64,000 nt of DNA from CF-118 sp035689345 (GTDB taxonomy: Bacteria; Chloroflexota; Dormibacteria; Dormibacterales; Dormibacteraceae). Positions 51,220 to 59,378 of this stretch are shown piece after piece (position 1 is the first letter of the stretch; each line of letters begins with the position of its first letter). The notes beneath the pieces are model-generated. The model made no database searches and was not told the DNA's origin. It saw nothing but the letters and a program-made list of their open reading frames with translations. The position numbers and the translations under genes are program-made. The DNA lies in assembly GCA_035689345.1 (NCBI GenBank), contig DASSLR010000084.1, forward strand, positions 1 to 64,000, read 5' to 3'.

Positions 51220-52464
51220 CTACCCCTTGAGGTTCGCGGAGTTTGGCGGCGCTGGATGCCGCGAGCCTCGCCTCGCGCGGTGGACGGCCACCGGCTTCGA
51301 TATGCCCTTGATCGCAACCTCGCCAAGAGCTTCGAAAACGACTCCGTCATCAGATGAACGGCGGACGATCTCGTCGCTGACCAGCACCTGTCCCGCCAGC
51401 GCCAACGCGGCAAGCCTGGCGGCCAGGTTGACAGTCAACCCGTAGACGTCGCCGTCGTGGAATATGACCGGTCCTGCATGAATCCCGACGTGCACGGGTG
51501 GGAGCCCTGAGTCGGGGACGCACTCCACCATGTCCAATCCGGATGAGACCGCAGCCGACGGATCCCTGAAGTGGAACATGCCGCCATCACCAAGCCAGCG
51601 AATGGGCCTCCCTCCATGGCGCCGGGATACCTCTTCCACCACCGGCGTCAGCCGAGCCGCAAGCTGCGCAGCCACCTCATCGCCGCGCTCCTCGATGGCG
51701 CGCGTGTAGCCGCTGAGGTCGACGAAGCAGATCGCAGGCGGACTCGGCATCGACCGGTGGAGGCCGGCATGCTCGAGGGCGAGTTCGGCGTGGGCGATGC
51801 GATGTTCGATCCAGACGTGCTCTCGTTGCCAGCGGTAGATGTCAAGGAGAACACTCTCGAGCGCGGTGATGTCCATGAACTTCCCGCCTCTGTCCATGAG
51901 CTCCTGTTCGCTCAAGCCGGCCCGTCGCAGCGGCTGCTCAATCTCGGACTCATAGAGCTCGGACTCGGCCCTGGCTATGCGCCGAAGGCCGACGGCGTAG
52001 ACGCGCAGGATCCCCAGGATCGCGACGGCATGAACGCCCGCTGACAGCAGCTCTCGGACCAGCTTCATCAAGTCAGCGTCGCCAGCCCTCGCGCGATCAC
52101 CGCGCTCGGGTGGCGCAAAGCCGAGAGCCTGATACACAGCGCGGATCAAGGCCAGAGGAAGACGGTGCTCGGTGCATAGGTCTGCATAGGTCGAGTCCAG
52201 GCGTCCGACCCGAGTTGCAGCAGGCTCCTCGAGCCATGAGGTCGAGAGTTCGCCGACACGGACCAGCTCGAGCACCCGCTCGACAGAGAAACCGGCATCT
52301 TCCCAGGTCCGAAAGAACTCAACTCGGCGAGCGTCCAATGCGCTGTACGAGTCGTCCCCGTTCCCGCGGGGAATGGCACCGACCTCGATCAGACGGCGTA
52401 GATATGCGGTATCGACGGCGGCGTCGAACGCAAGCTCGTCGAGCGACAGCCTCTCGTGTACCAC
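51220..52464 (-). CDS. Class III adenylate/guanylate cyclase
   Basis: The 414-residue protein has an N-terminal MerR-like helical region (DELAFDAAVDTAYLRRLIEVG), a long helical linker, and a C-terminal cyclase domain. The metal Asp residues are in CFVDLSGYTRA and WLGDGGMFHF, and YGLTVNLAARL gives the Asn and Arg. The Lys that usually sits before LGDG is Arg here (IRWLGDG), so nucleotide choice is uncertain. The GTG start is at 52464. It is part of an operon with an upstream membrane protein and a downstream transporter with a CNB domain. Confidence 0.85.
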   Translation of the reverse strand: MVHERLSLDELAFDAAVDTAYLRRLIEVGAIPRGNGDDSYSALDARRVEFFRTWEDAGFSVERVLELVRVGELSTSWLEEPAATRVGRLDSTYADLCTEHRLPLALIRAVYQALGFAPPERGDRARAGDADLMKLVRELLSAGVHAVAILGILRVYAVGLRRIARAESELYESEIEQPLRRAGLSEQELMDRGGKFMDITALESVLLDIYRWQREHVWIEHRIAHAELALEHAGLHRSMPSPPAICFVDLSGYTRAIEERGDEVAAQLAARLTPVVEEVSRRHGGRPIRWLGDGGMFHFRDPSAAVSSGLDMVECVPDSGLPPVHVGIHAGPVIFHDGDVYGLTVNLAARLAALALAGQVLVSDEIVRRSSDDGVVFEALGEVAIKGISKPVAVHRARRGSRHPAPPNSANLKG

Positions 52465-52490
52465 GGAGCGCGACCTAGCTCAGGCGACCA

Positions 52491-52916
52491 TCAGGCCGGC
52501 TTCGGGCCTGCTCCTCTAACGCCTTGAGGCCTGGTCTCAAGCGCGTGGTGAATCGTGGTCACGAACCAGACCGCAACGACCGCGACCGTGGCCCAGACGA
52601 GGAGTGACAGATCGTTGATGAAGAGATCCGCAAACATCAACGCGAAGGCCAGCGCCCCGAGAGAACCGGCGACGATGAAGAACGGGTTCCAGATCTCGCT
52701 CGGACCTCGCATCCGTCCCTCCCTCATCGCCGCGAACATCCACGCCGGCCCTCCGCCGACCACGCACGCCGCGAAGCCGAGGATGAAGACTGCGACGACG
52801 CCGGCCCGCGCATCCCCGATCAGAGGCCAGGCCCAGGCACTCACCAGCGAACCTGTTACCGCGATGGCTGCGGCGACCAGGATCGTTGCGATTCCATCTC
52901 GCCAACTGAGTCCCAT
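52491..52916 (-). CDS. Four-helix membrane protein, unknown
   Basis: The 141-residue protein has four hydrophobic segments, and starts MGLSWRDGIATILVAAAIA. It is similar in length, spacing and end (IHHALE/FRHAVE) to the protein at 63225, so they are paralogues. ATG 52916 has a GGGAGG site eight bases upstream. It is the first gene of the cyclase operon. Function unknown. Confidence 0.65.
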   Translation of the reverse strand: MGLSWRDGIATILVAAAIAVTGSLVSAWAWPLIGDARAGVVAVFILGFAACVVGGGPAWMFAAMREGRMRGPSEIWNPFFIVAGSLGALAFALMFADLFINDLSLLVWATVAVVAVWFVTTIHHALETRPQGVRGAGPKPA

Positions 52917-53154
52917 GTCAGGAACCTCCCCGTCGGCTCGCGAATACGGAACAGCCTGCGGCTGCCGACTCTGCCTCAGAGTTGCACGATGCGCCCACCA
53001 GTGCTGCCGGGCTAGGGCCAAGGGGCCCGCCGCATCCGGGACGAAAGGCGTTCGGCCCGGCGCCAGGAGACGAATCCGAGGGTAGGCTCTTGGCGATGAC
53101 GCAACGCACGCTCCTCGCCATCGGCGTAGTCGCGATTTCGCCGCGCATCTGGCT

Positions 53155-53160
53155 TATGGT
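53155..53160 (+). promoter_or_regulatory. -10 box TATGGT, membrane protein gene
   Basis: TATGGT is exactly six bases before ATG 53167, the shortest common spacing in the window. Confidence 0.55.
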
Positions 53161-53166
53161 CCAAGC

Positions 53167-53838
53167 ATGGTCAAGCTGTATCCGGACCGGACGTGGCCCG
53201 CGCTGCTGCGCGTGCTCGGCGATCTGTCAGCGCTCGTCTGGTCGGTGGGTTGGGGTGTGCTGGGCTGGTTCATCTACAAGACCGTCCTGGGACTCGAGGT
53301 CATCGCCGATGGCATCACCAACACCGGGAAGACCTTCAACGATTGGATCGACGCCTTTCGCCACGCCATCCCGGGCGGCATTCCCTACCTGACGCAATTC
53401 CTGACCGACACCGCGAACGCGCTGGAAAAGTATTCGGGCGACGAGCTGGTGTCTGCGGGGCACAACATCCACGACGCGATCATCAAGGTCGCGATCGTGC
53501 TGGCCCTGCTCGTGGCGGTGCCGCCAATCCTCCTCGTGCTTTTGCCCTACGGGACGTGGCGGTGGCGCGACATGCGCGAGATCGGTGCCGCTCTCGCTTT
53601 TGTGCGTGTGGCGTCGGTGACCGGACGGGCCGACCAGGCCCGCGCCGTACTCGCGTTCCGTGCCGTCACCACCCTCTCATTTCGGCAGCTCATGTCGGCC
53701 AGTGCCGACCCGGTCGGGGACCTGGCCGAGCATCGCTATGACAGGCTGGCCTCGGCGATGCTCAAGCGGGCGGGACTTGATCCAGGGCGGCTCGCACCCA
53801 CAGACCTTCCCGAGCTGCCGCCGCCCCGTCGTCGGTAG
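53167..53838 (+). CDS. Membrane protein, unknown
   Basis: The 223-residue protein has two hydrophobic segments (about residues 17-45 and 105-135) separated by a polar loop, then a cytoplasmic helical domain (MREIGAALAFVRVASVTG...) and a Pro- and Arg-rich tail. ATG 53167 follows TATGGT by six bases. No family was recognised. The DUF2277 gene follows 28 bases later with its own promoter. Confidence 0.7.
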   Translation: MVKLYPDRTWPALLRVLGDLSALVWSVGWGVLGWFIYKTVLGLEVIADGITNTGKTFNDWIDAFRHAIPGGIPYLTQFLTDTANALEKYSGDELVSAGHNIHDAIIKVAIVLALLVAVPPILLVLLPYGTWRWRDMREIGAALAFVRVASVTGRADQARAVLAFRAVTTLSFRQLMSASADPVGDLAEHRYDRLASAMLKRAGLDPGRLAPTDLPELPPPRRR

Positions 53839-53853
53839 GCGTCTCGCGTCTTC

Positions 53854-53859
53854 TATCGT
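53854..53859 (+). promoter_or_regulatory. -10 box TATCGT, DUF2277 gene
   Basis: TATCGT lies seven bases before GTG 53867. Confidence 0.55.
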
Positions 53860-53866
53860 TGCTGGC

Positions 53867-54091
53867 GTGTGTCGAAGCATCAAGACCCTGCGTCACGCGG
53901 ATGATGTGGCCACCGAGGAGGAGATTCGCGCCGCGGCGCGCCAGTTCGTGCGCAAGGTGAGCGGCTTCAGCAAGCCCACCGCCAGGCACGAGGCCGCCTT
54001 CGAGGGCGCGGTCGACGAGATCACGGTCGCATCGCAGCGACTGCTCGTAGCCATCGCCGCCAACCTTCCTCACCGCGCCGCCGCTTCTTAA
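53867..54091 (+). CDS. DUF2277 family protein
   Basis: The 74-residue protein starts MCRSIKTLRHADDVATEEEI and continues with AARQFVRKVSGFSKPTARHE, the pattern of DUF2277 proteins, short all-helical proteins of unknown function found in diverse bacteria. GTG 53867 is set by the -10 box and the conserved Cys-Arg start; the longer open frame upstream belongs to a shadow. The TAA stop (54089-54091) lies inside the conserved 17-base block of repeat element B. Confidence 0.8.
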   Translation: MCRSIKTLRHADDVATEEEIRAAARQFVRKVSGFSKPTARHEAAFEGAVDEITVASQRLLVAIAANLPHRAAAS

Positions 54092-54200
54092 CAGGCTGGG
54101 TTGCGGTTTCCGCCGCGCCTGCCTACGTTTGCGGGCAGGTACGGTGAGAATGGGCTTTGGGGGAGGGAAGCCCACAGGGAGGAGGGAGGGCCCGCGAGAG
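54087..54200 (+). repeat. 3'-flanking RNA-like element, copy B
   Basis: The block cttaacaggctgggttg is at 54087-54103 and overlaps the DUF2277 stop. Hairpin 1 is CCTGCC (54118-54123) with GGCAGG (54134-54139). Hairpin 2 is TGGGCTT (54151-54157) with AAGCCCA (54168-54174) around the loop TGGGGGAGGG (54158-54167). A G-rich tail (GGGAGGAGGGAGGG then CCCGCG) ends the element, 7 bases before the end of the convergent fpg gene. Confidence 0.65.
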
Positions 54201-54206
54201 GTATGC

Positions 54207-55034
54207 CTAGAGCTGGCAGCCGCGGCAGAAGTTCAGCGGCTCCCGGTTCGACCCTAGCTGGCTGATCCGGTGCCCGCAGCGCGGACAGGTCTTCCCGCCC
54301 TTCATGTGCACCGCCATGAACGAACGATCCTGCTTGGACTCCTCATAGTTCGGATTGGCCAGGATCGCCTCGACCGCCCGGTTCAGCACCGTGGGGATGG
54401 CGTCGAAGAGCGCCTCTTCCTCGGCCGGCTTGAGCGATGATCGCCGCCGCAGCGGGAGCAGCCGGGCCTCGAAGAGGATCTCGTCTGAGTAGGCGTTGCC
54501 GATACCCGCCAGGAACTCCTGGTTGCGGAGCAGGTCTTTCAGCTCGTCACGAAATCGTCGCAGTCGCTTCCGGAACGCCTCGATCCCCATCTCTGTCACG
54601 GTGTCCGCCTCGGGCCCGAGCACAGACCAGCCGGGCACTTCCTTAGTTGGATCCTCGACCCAGTAGATCCGGCCCATGTCGCGAAAGTCCAGGTAACGCA
54701 GCTCCTGTTTGCCCTCGACCCGGATCGTGAAGACGTGGGTGGCCGGCACCGGCTCGCCGTCGCCGGCGAGCTGAAACCGCCCGCCCAGCATCGGGTTGAT
54801 GACGAGCCAGCGAGGGGACCCGCCACCGCCCAGCTCCGTGGCGAAGACGAGGTGCTTGCCCCGCCGTGTGAGCTCGGTGATGCGCCGGGCGGGCAGCTCG
54901 CGTGCGAACTCTTCCACCGGATAGCGGAGGAGGTGCGCCTTTTGGGGGGCGACTGACGCCGCGGTTATGAGCTTGTCCCGCAGCTTGGGACCCAGCCGGA
55001 TCCGCAGCGCCTCCAGCTCAGGTAACTCCGGCAC
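54207..55034 (-). CDS. mutM: Formamidopyrimidine-DNA glycosylase family
   Basis: This Fpg/Nei enzyme (275 residues) removes oxidised bases and nicks the strand. It begins MPELPELEALR with the catalytic Pro2 and Glu3, has the conserved Lys in TRRGKHLVF and a C-terminal zinc finger CPRCGH...CRGC that contacts DNA. GTG 55034 follows a TATCTT box by six bases on the minus strand. It is divergent from clpB with only 56 bases between the starts. Confidence 0.88.
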   Translation of the reverse strand: MPELPELEALRIRLGPKLRDKLITAASVAPQKAHLLRYPVEEFARELPARRITELTRRGKHLVFATELGGGGSPRWLVINPMLGGRFQLAGDGEPVPATHVFTIRVEGKQELRYLDFRDMGRIYWVEDPTKEVPGWSVLGPEADTVTEMGIEAFRKRLRRFRDELKDLLRNQEFLAGIGNAYSDEILFEARLLPLRRRSSLKPAEEEALFDAIPTVLNRAVEAILANPNYEESKQDRSFMAVHMKGGKTCPRCGHRISQLGSNREPLNFCRGCQL

Positions 55035-55040
55035 TGCGCC

Positions 55041-55046
55041 AAGATA
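55041..55046 (-). promoter_or_regulatory. -10 box TATCTT, mutM
   Basis: On the minus strand TATCTT is six bases before GTG 55034. It lies 32 bases from the oppositely directed clpB box. Confidence 0.55.
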
Positions 55047-55078
55047 CGGGTAGCGGTTTGGGGGGTGAAACCGGCGGG

Positions 55079-55084
55079 TAGTCT
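55079..55084 (+). promoter_or_regulatory. -10 box TAGTCT, clpB
   Basis: TAGTCT is six bases before GTG 55091, implying a leaderless clpB mRNA. No CIRCE or HAIR operator was recognised. Confidence 0.55.
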
Positions 55085-55090
55085 CACCTT

Positions 55091-57676
55091 GTGAGAATCG
55101 ATCGGTTCACAGAAAAGGCTCAGGAGGCTCTGCAGGATGCTGCCGAGCTTGCCCGCGAGCGTGGACAGCAGGCTATCGAGCCGGAGCACCTTCTGCTTGC
55201 TCTCATCAGCCAGGAGGGCGGCGTCGGGCGCACCTTGCTCGAGCGATCTGGCGTGTCCATCCAGGCCTTGCAGCCTGCTCTGGTGTCCGCCATCGAGCGG
55301 ATGCCGAAGGTCAGCGGCTCCGGCCAGCCCTACCTGAGCCAGGCGCTCAATCAGGTGCTCGAGCAGGCCGAGCGCGAAGCCGAGCGGCTAAAGGACGAAT
55401 ACACGTCGACTGAACATCTCGTGCTGGCGCTGGCCGACACCAAGCTGCTGAAGGGCGCAGGCGCCAATCACGATGCATTGCTGGGCGCGTTGCGCCAAAT
55501 TCGTGGCAACCAGCGAGTCACCGACCAGAACCCCGAGTCGAAGTACGAGGCGCTGGAGAAGTACGGGCGCGACCTGACCAGGCTCGCCGCGGACGGCAAG
55601 CTCGACCCCGTGATCGGGCGTGACGAAGAGATCCGGCGCGTGATCCAGGTGCTCTCGCGGCGCACCAAGAACAACCCGGTGCTGATCGGTGAGCCTGGCG
55701 TCGGCAAGACAGCGATCGCGGAGGGCCTCGCGCAGCGCGTCGCGCAGGGAGACGTGCCGGAAGGCTTGAAGGGCAAGCGCGTCATCTCGCTTGACCTGGG
55801 CGCGCTCGTCGCGGGCACCAAATACCGCGGTGAGTTCGAGGATCGGCTGAAGGCGGTGCTCAAAGAGATCGAAGGATCCAACGGCCAGGTGATCCTGTTC
55901 ATCGACGAGTTGCACACGCTCGTCGGCGCCGGCGCGGCGGAAGGTGCGATAGACGCCGCGAACCTGCTCAAGCCCGCTCTCGCACGCGGCGACCTGCGAG
56001 CAATCGGTGCGACCACGCTGGACGAGTACCGCAAGCACATTGAGAAGGACGCAGCGCTGGAGCGCCGTTTCCAGCCGGTGCTCGTCGACCAGCCGTCCGT
56101 TGAGGACACGATCAGCATTCTTCGAGGGCTGCGCGAGCGCTACGAGGTCCACCACGGAGTACGCATCAAGGACACCGCGATCGTCGCGGCCGCCGTGCTT
56201 TCCAACCGTTACATCACAGATCGATTCCTGCCGGACAAAGCCATCGACCTCATCGACGAAGCGGCTGCGCGGCTGCGGACCGAGATCGATTCGCTTCCGG
56301 CCGAGCTCGACGAGCTCGAGCGGCAGATCCGACAGCTCGAGATCGAGCGTGAAGCTCTGCGCAAGGAGTCCGACAAGGCATCGAAGGAAAGGCTCGCCGG
56401 CATCGAAAAGCAGCTCGCCGGCCTGGGTGAAAAGCGAACCGCACTTCGATCCCGTTGGGACCAGGAGAAGGAAGTAATCGCGAGCATTCGCAAGCTGAAG
56501 GCGCAGCTCGAAGAGGTGAGGCACGAAGCCGAAAGAGCCGAGCGCGCCGCTGAGTTCGCCAAGGCTGCGGAGCTGCGCTACGGCCAGGTGGTCGAGATCG
56601 AAAAGCGGCTCCAGGAAGCCAACACGCGCCTGACACAACTGCAGGGTGGCGAGCCACTGTTGAAGGAAGAGGTCGGCGAGGAGGACATCGCTGAGATCGT
56701 CGCCCGCTGGACAGGAATCCCGGTCTCGAAGCTCATGGAGGGCGAGGTCGCAAAGCTCATCCGCATGGAAGAGCGACTGCACGAGCGCGTGATCGGCCAG
56801 GAGGAGGCGGTGAGCGCGGTCGCCAATGCAGTACGCAGATCGCGGTCCGGTCTTTCGGATCCGAATCGACCGGTGGGATCGTTCATCTTTCTCGGGCCGA
56901 CCGGTGTCGGCAAGACCGAGCTGGCGCGCGCGCTGGCGGAGTTTCTGTTCGACGACGAGCAGGCCCTGATTCGACTCGACATGTCCGAGTATCAGGAGAA
57001 GCACACCGTGGCGCGGCTCCTGGGTGCGCCGCCTGGCTATGTCGGCTACGACGAAGGAGGCCAGCTCACCGAGGCCGTGCGCCGGCGACCTTACTCGGTC
57101 GTGCTGTTCGACGAAATCGAGAAGGCACACCCTGACGTCTTCAACGTGTTGTTGCAGATCCTCGACGACGGCCGCCTGACCGATGGCCAGGGCCGCACAG
57201 TCGATTTCCGCAACACGGTCTTGATCATGACGTCGAACCTCGGCGGACAGCTCATTCAAGAAATGGCAAATCGCGAGTTCGAAGACGTCCGCGATGCGGT
57301 CATGGCGGTCCTGCGTGATCACTTCAAGCCAGAGTTCTTGAACCGGGTCGACGAGATCATCGTTTTCCGCGCACTCACGCAGGAGCAGCTCACTGCGATC
57401 GTGGACATCCAGCTGCGCCGTCTCGAGAAGAGGCTGGCGGAGCGAAAGATCGCGCTCGTTGTGACCGACGCTGCACGCAAGCTCCTGGCGGAGCGAGGGT
57501 GGGATCCTGTCTACGGAGCGCGCCCGCTGAAGCGAGCGATCCAGCGCCTTGTTCAGGACCCGCTGGCGATGCAGATGCTCGAAGGCAAGTTCGTCGAGGG
57601 CGACGCGGTCGAGGTCGGCGTCAAGGGCGGCGAGCTCATCTTCGCCAAGGCAAAGATCCCGATCGCGACTGCCTGA
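55091..57676 (+). CDS. clpB: ATP-dependent disaggregase ClpB
   Basis: ClpB threads aggregated proteins with the DnaK system. The 861-residue protein has the N-terminal Clp repeat domain, AAA-1 (Walker A GEPGVGKTA, with FIDELHTLVGAG), the M-domain coiled coil (about 400-520) that marks ClpB, and AAA-2 (Walker A GPTGVGKTE, Walker B LFDEIEKAH). The C-terminal domain follows with GARPLKRAIQ. GTG 55091 follows a TAGTCT box. Repeat element C starts 13 bases after its stop. Confidence 0.97.
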   Translation: MRIDRFTEKAQEALQDAAELARERGQQAIEPEHLLLALISQEGGVGRTLLERSGVSIQALQPALVSAIERMPKVSGSGQPYLSQALNQVLEQAEREAERLKDEYTSTEHLVLALADTKLLKGAGANHDALLGALRQIRGNQRVTDQNPESKYEALEKYGRDLTRLAADGKLDPVIGRDEEIRRVIQVLSRRTKNNPVLIGEPGVGKTAIAEGLAQRVAQGDVPEGLKGKRVISLDLGALVAGTKYRGEFEDRLKAVLKEIEGSNGQVILFIDELHTLVGAGAAEGAIDAANLLKPALARGDLRAIGATTLDEYRKHIEKDAALERRFQPVLVDQPSVEDTISILRGLRERYEVHHGVRIKDTAIVAAAVLSNRYITDRFLPDKAIDLIDEAAARLRTEIDSLPAELDELERQIRQLEIEREALRKESDKASKERLAGIEKQLAGLGEKRTALRSRWDQEKEVIASIRKLKAQLEEVRHEAERAERAAEFAKAAELRYGQVVEIEKRLQEANTRLTQLQGGEPLLKEEVGEEDIAEIVARWTGIPVSKLMEGEVAKLIRMEERLHERVIGQEEAVSAVANAVRRSRSGLSDPNRPVGSFIFLGPTGVGKTELARALAEFLFDDEQALIRLDMSEYQEKHTVARLLGAPPGYVGYDEGGQLTEAVRRRPYSVVLFDEIEKAHPDVFNVLLQILDDGRLTDGQGRTVDFRNTVLIMTSNLGGQLIQEMANREFEDVRDAVMAVLRDHFKPEFLNRVDEIIVFRALTQEQLTAIVDIQLRRLEKRLAERKIALVVTDAARKLLAERGWDPVYGARPLKRAIQRLVQDPLAMQMLEGKFVEGDAVEVGVKGGELIFAKAKIPIATA

Positions 57677-57689
57677 TCCTTTCCCGCCT

Positions 57690-57806
57690 CTTAACAGGGT
57701 GGGTTGTGCCCGCACGCAACGTGTGCAACTTTTGGCGGGCCAGGTGCGGTGGGCTGGGGGAGGGGCCCAAAACGGAACGGGAGAGGGAGGGCCCGCGGAG
57801 GGCGCG
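57690..57806 (+). repeat. 3'-flanking RNA-like element, copy C
   Basis: The block cttaacagggtgggttg is at 57690-57706, 13 bases after the clpB stop. A CCCGC/GCGGG stem covers about 57709-57739. Then CAGGTGCGG (as CAGGTACGG in copy B), and the hairpin TGGGC (57750-57754), loop TGGGGGAGGG (57755-57764), GCCCA (57765-57769). The tail GGGAGAGGGAGGGCCCGCGG closely matches copy B. It lies between convergent clpB and a hydrolase gene. Confidence 0.65.
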
Positions 57807-57823
57807 GCTTGGCCCCGGCGCGG

Positions 57824-59290
57824 TTAGCTCGTGCAGATCGTCCCGGTGGCGGGCAACCTCAGCTCGAGCAAATACGCGTCGGTCGCGGCCTGGGCGCAGG
57901 TGCTCGAGCCGTAGGACGTGTGCCCGTACCCACGCCGGGTCAGTAGCACCGAGTCCTTCATCTCTTTGGCGGCGCCCTGGGCCCACGCATACGGAGTGAT
58001 CGGGTCGTCCAGGCCGCCGACCAGCAGGATCGGGGGCGACCCATCTACCGACAGCGCGCCCGGCGGCACCTTGGCGGGGACAGGCCAGTAGGCGCAGATC
58101 AGGTTGCCGTACTGGAACGCCGCCCCGAACACGGGCGAAGCTGCCGCGAACGACGGACCCAAAGCGTCGTACGACGCGATGTCTGTCGGCACCTGATGAT
58201 CGAGGCAGTTGATCGCGATGTTCGAGTCCGTTTCGGTGTCGTAAGAACCGTCCGCCTGGCGACCGAGGTATACATCGGAGAACCTGAGCAGGAGCTGACC
58301 GTTGCCCGCCAGCGCGGTGCTCACGGCCTGGTCGAGATACGGCCACGTGGTCTGGTCGTACAGGGTCACGCCGATGCCGTACAGGGCTAGAGCCCGCGTC
58401 AGCTGGCGACCGCCGACTTGCATCGGATGGTTGTCGAGCTGGTTGAGCAGGTTGACCATCTTCGACACCGGGTCACCGCTGCGACCGAGCTGACAGGTGG
58501 ACTTGGTCTTGCAGTCGGCCGCGAATGCGTCGAGGTTCGACTGCAGGCCTTTGATCTGCTGCAGCAAGAAGTCGTTGGCGGGAAGAGCGGGGTCGAGCAC
58601 ACCGTCAAGCGCGAGCGCGCGCACGTGGCTCGGAAAGAGGTGTGCGTACCACTCGCCGAGAAACGATCCATACGAAAATCCGAGATACGACAGCTTGGTG
58701 TCGCCCAGCGCGGCGCGTATGCGATCCATGTCGCGCGCGACGCTGGGCGTGTCGACGTATGGCAAGAGCTTGCCGCTCATCTGTTGACATCCGGCGACGA
58801 AGTCTTTGTCCGCCTGGATCGCCGCCGCTTTCTCGACTGGATCGTCGAGCACTGAATCCAGCGCGTTGAATGCGTCCTCCTGCGGGCCGGTCAGACATCG
58901 GATAGGCGAGCTCTGGCCGGTGCCCCTCGGATCAAAGCCGATGAGGTCGAAACGAACGTTCAGGTTGCGCAGTGACGACGCCGAGCTCTTGAGGTAATCA
59001 ATGCCAGAAGCGCCTGGGCCGCCGGGGTTCGTCAGGAGTGAGCCGATGCGGTGCGCAGAATCAGTCGCCGGCTTGCGGATCAGTGCGATCTTGATCGTGT
59101 CGCCGTTGGGATTCGAGTAGTCGAGAGGCACGGTCAGTGACCCGCACTGGAATCCACCACCGCACGATGACCATGCGATCTTGTCCGCTTTCGGAGTGCT
59201 CGGTGGGCTGAACTTGGCGAAGCCGGCCCCCCGCGTGCACGCACTGACTGCGACGACCACAATCGCCGCCACGATCGCAACTCGCTTCAA
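57824..59290 (-). CDS. Secreted lipoprotein alpha/beta hydrolase (TAP-like)
   Basis: The 488-residue protein has a signal peptide with a lipobox (VSAC at about residue 18), an alpha/beta hydrolase core with nucleophile GFSYGSFLG, and a C-terminal TAP-like part with GGLDDPITPYAWA (Asp) and GHTSYG (His). Such proteins resemble secreted tripeptidyl aminopeptidases (family S33). The TTG 59290 start is eight bases after a TAGACT box. It is about as long as, and collinear with, the protein at 61508, its paralogue. Confidence 0.85.
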   Translation of the reverse strand: MKRVAIVAAIVVVAVSACTRGAGFAKFSPPSTPKADKIAWSSCGGGFQCGSLTVPLDYSNPNGDTIKIALIRKPATDSAHRIGSLLTNPGGPGASGIDYLKSSASSLRNLNVRFDLIGFDPRGTGQSSPIRCLTGPQEDAFNALDSVLDDPVEKAAAIQADKDFVAGCQQMSGKLLPYVDTPSVARDMDRIRAALGDTKLSYLGFSYGSFLGEWYAHLFPSHVRALALDGVLDPALPANDFLLQQIKGLQSNLDAFAADCKTKSTCQLGRSGDPVSKMVNLLNQLDNHPMQVGGRQLTRALALYGIGVTLYDQTTWPYLDQAVSTALAGNGQLLLRFSDVYLGRQADGSYDTETDSNIAINCLDHQVPTDIASYDALGPSFAAASPVFGAAFQYGNLICAYWPVPAKVPPGALSVDGSPPILLVGGLDDPITPYAWAQGAAKEMKDSVLLTRRGYGHTSYGSSTCAQAATDAYLLELRLPATGTICTS

Positions 59291-59298
59291 CGGGGCCG

Positions 59299-59304
59299 AG
59301 TCTA
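59299..59304 (-). promoter_or_regulatory. -10 box TAGACT, hydrolase gene 1
   Basis: On the minus strand TTAGACTCGG lies eight bases before the TTG start, and the same ten bases precede the paralogue at 62992. Confidence 0.55.
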
Positions 59305-59366
59305 ATTCAGGCGTGTTCCCTTCCAGTCGACTTACAGCAAACTCTCAGCTTTCGCAGTTCGGGCGC

Positions 59367-59372
59367 TAGGAT
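59367..59372 (+). promoter_or_regulatory. -10 box TAGGAT, membrane protein gene
   Basis: TAGGAT lies exactly six bases before GTG 59379. Confidence 0.55.
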
Positions 59373-59378
59373 GCGCCC

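Noticed and set aside
53096..53392. ORF with its own -10 box (TAGGCT) starting ATG 53096, out of frame with the membrane protein at 53167
   Set aside because: After the first 24 codons the frame is Cys-, Ser- and Arg-rich shadow sequence of the real gene. A short leader or a frameshift at the membrane protein N terminus is possible but unsupported.
55388..57715. 775-codon open frame opposite clpB
   Set aside because: High-GC antisense of a real AAA protein; composition (Leu, Asp, Arg, Val) and lack of any motif mark it as a shadow.
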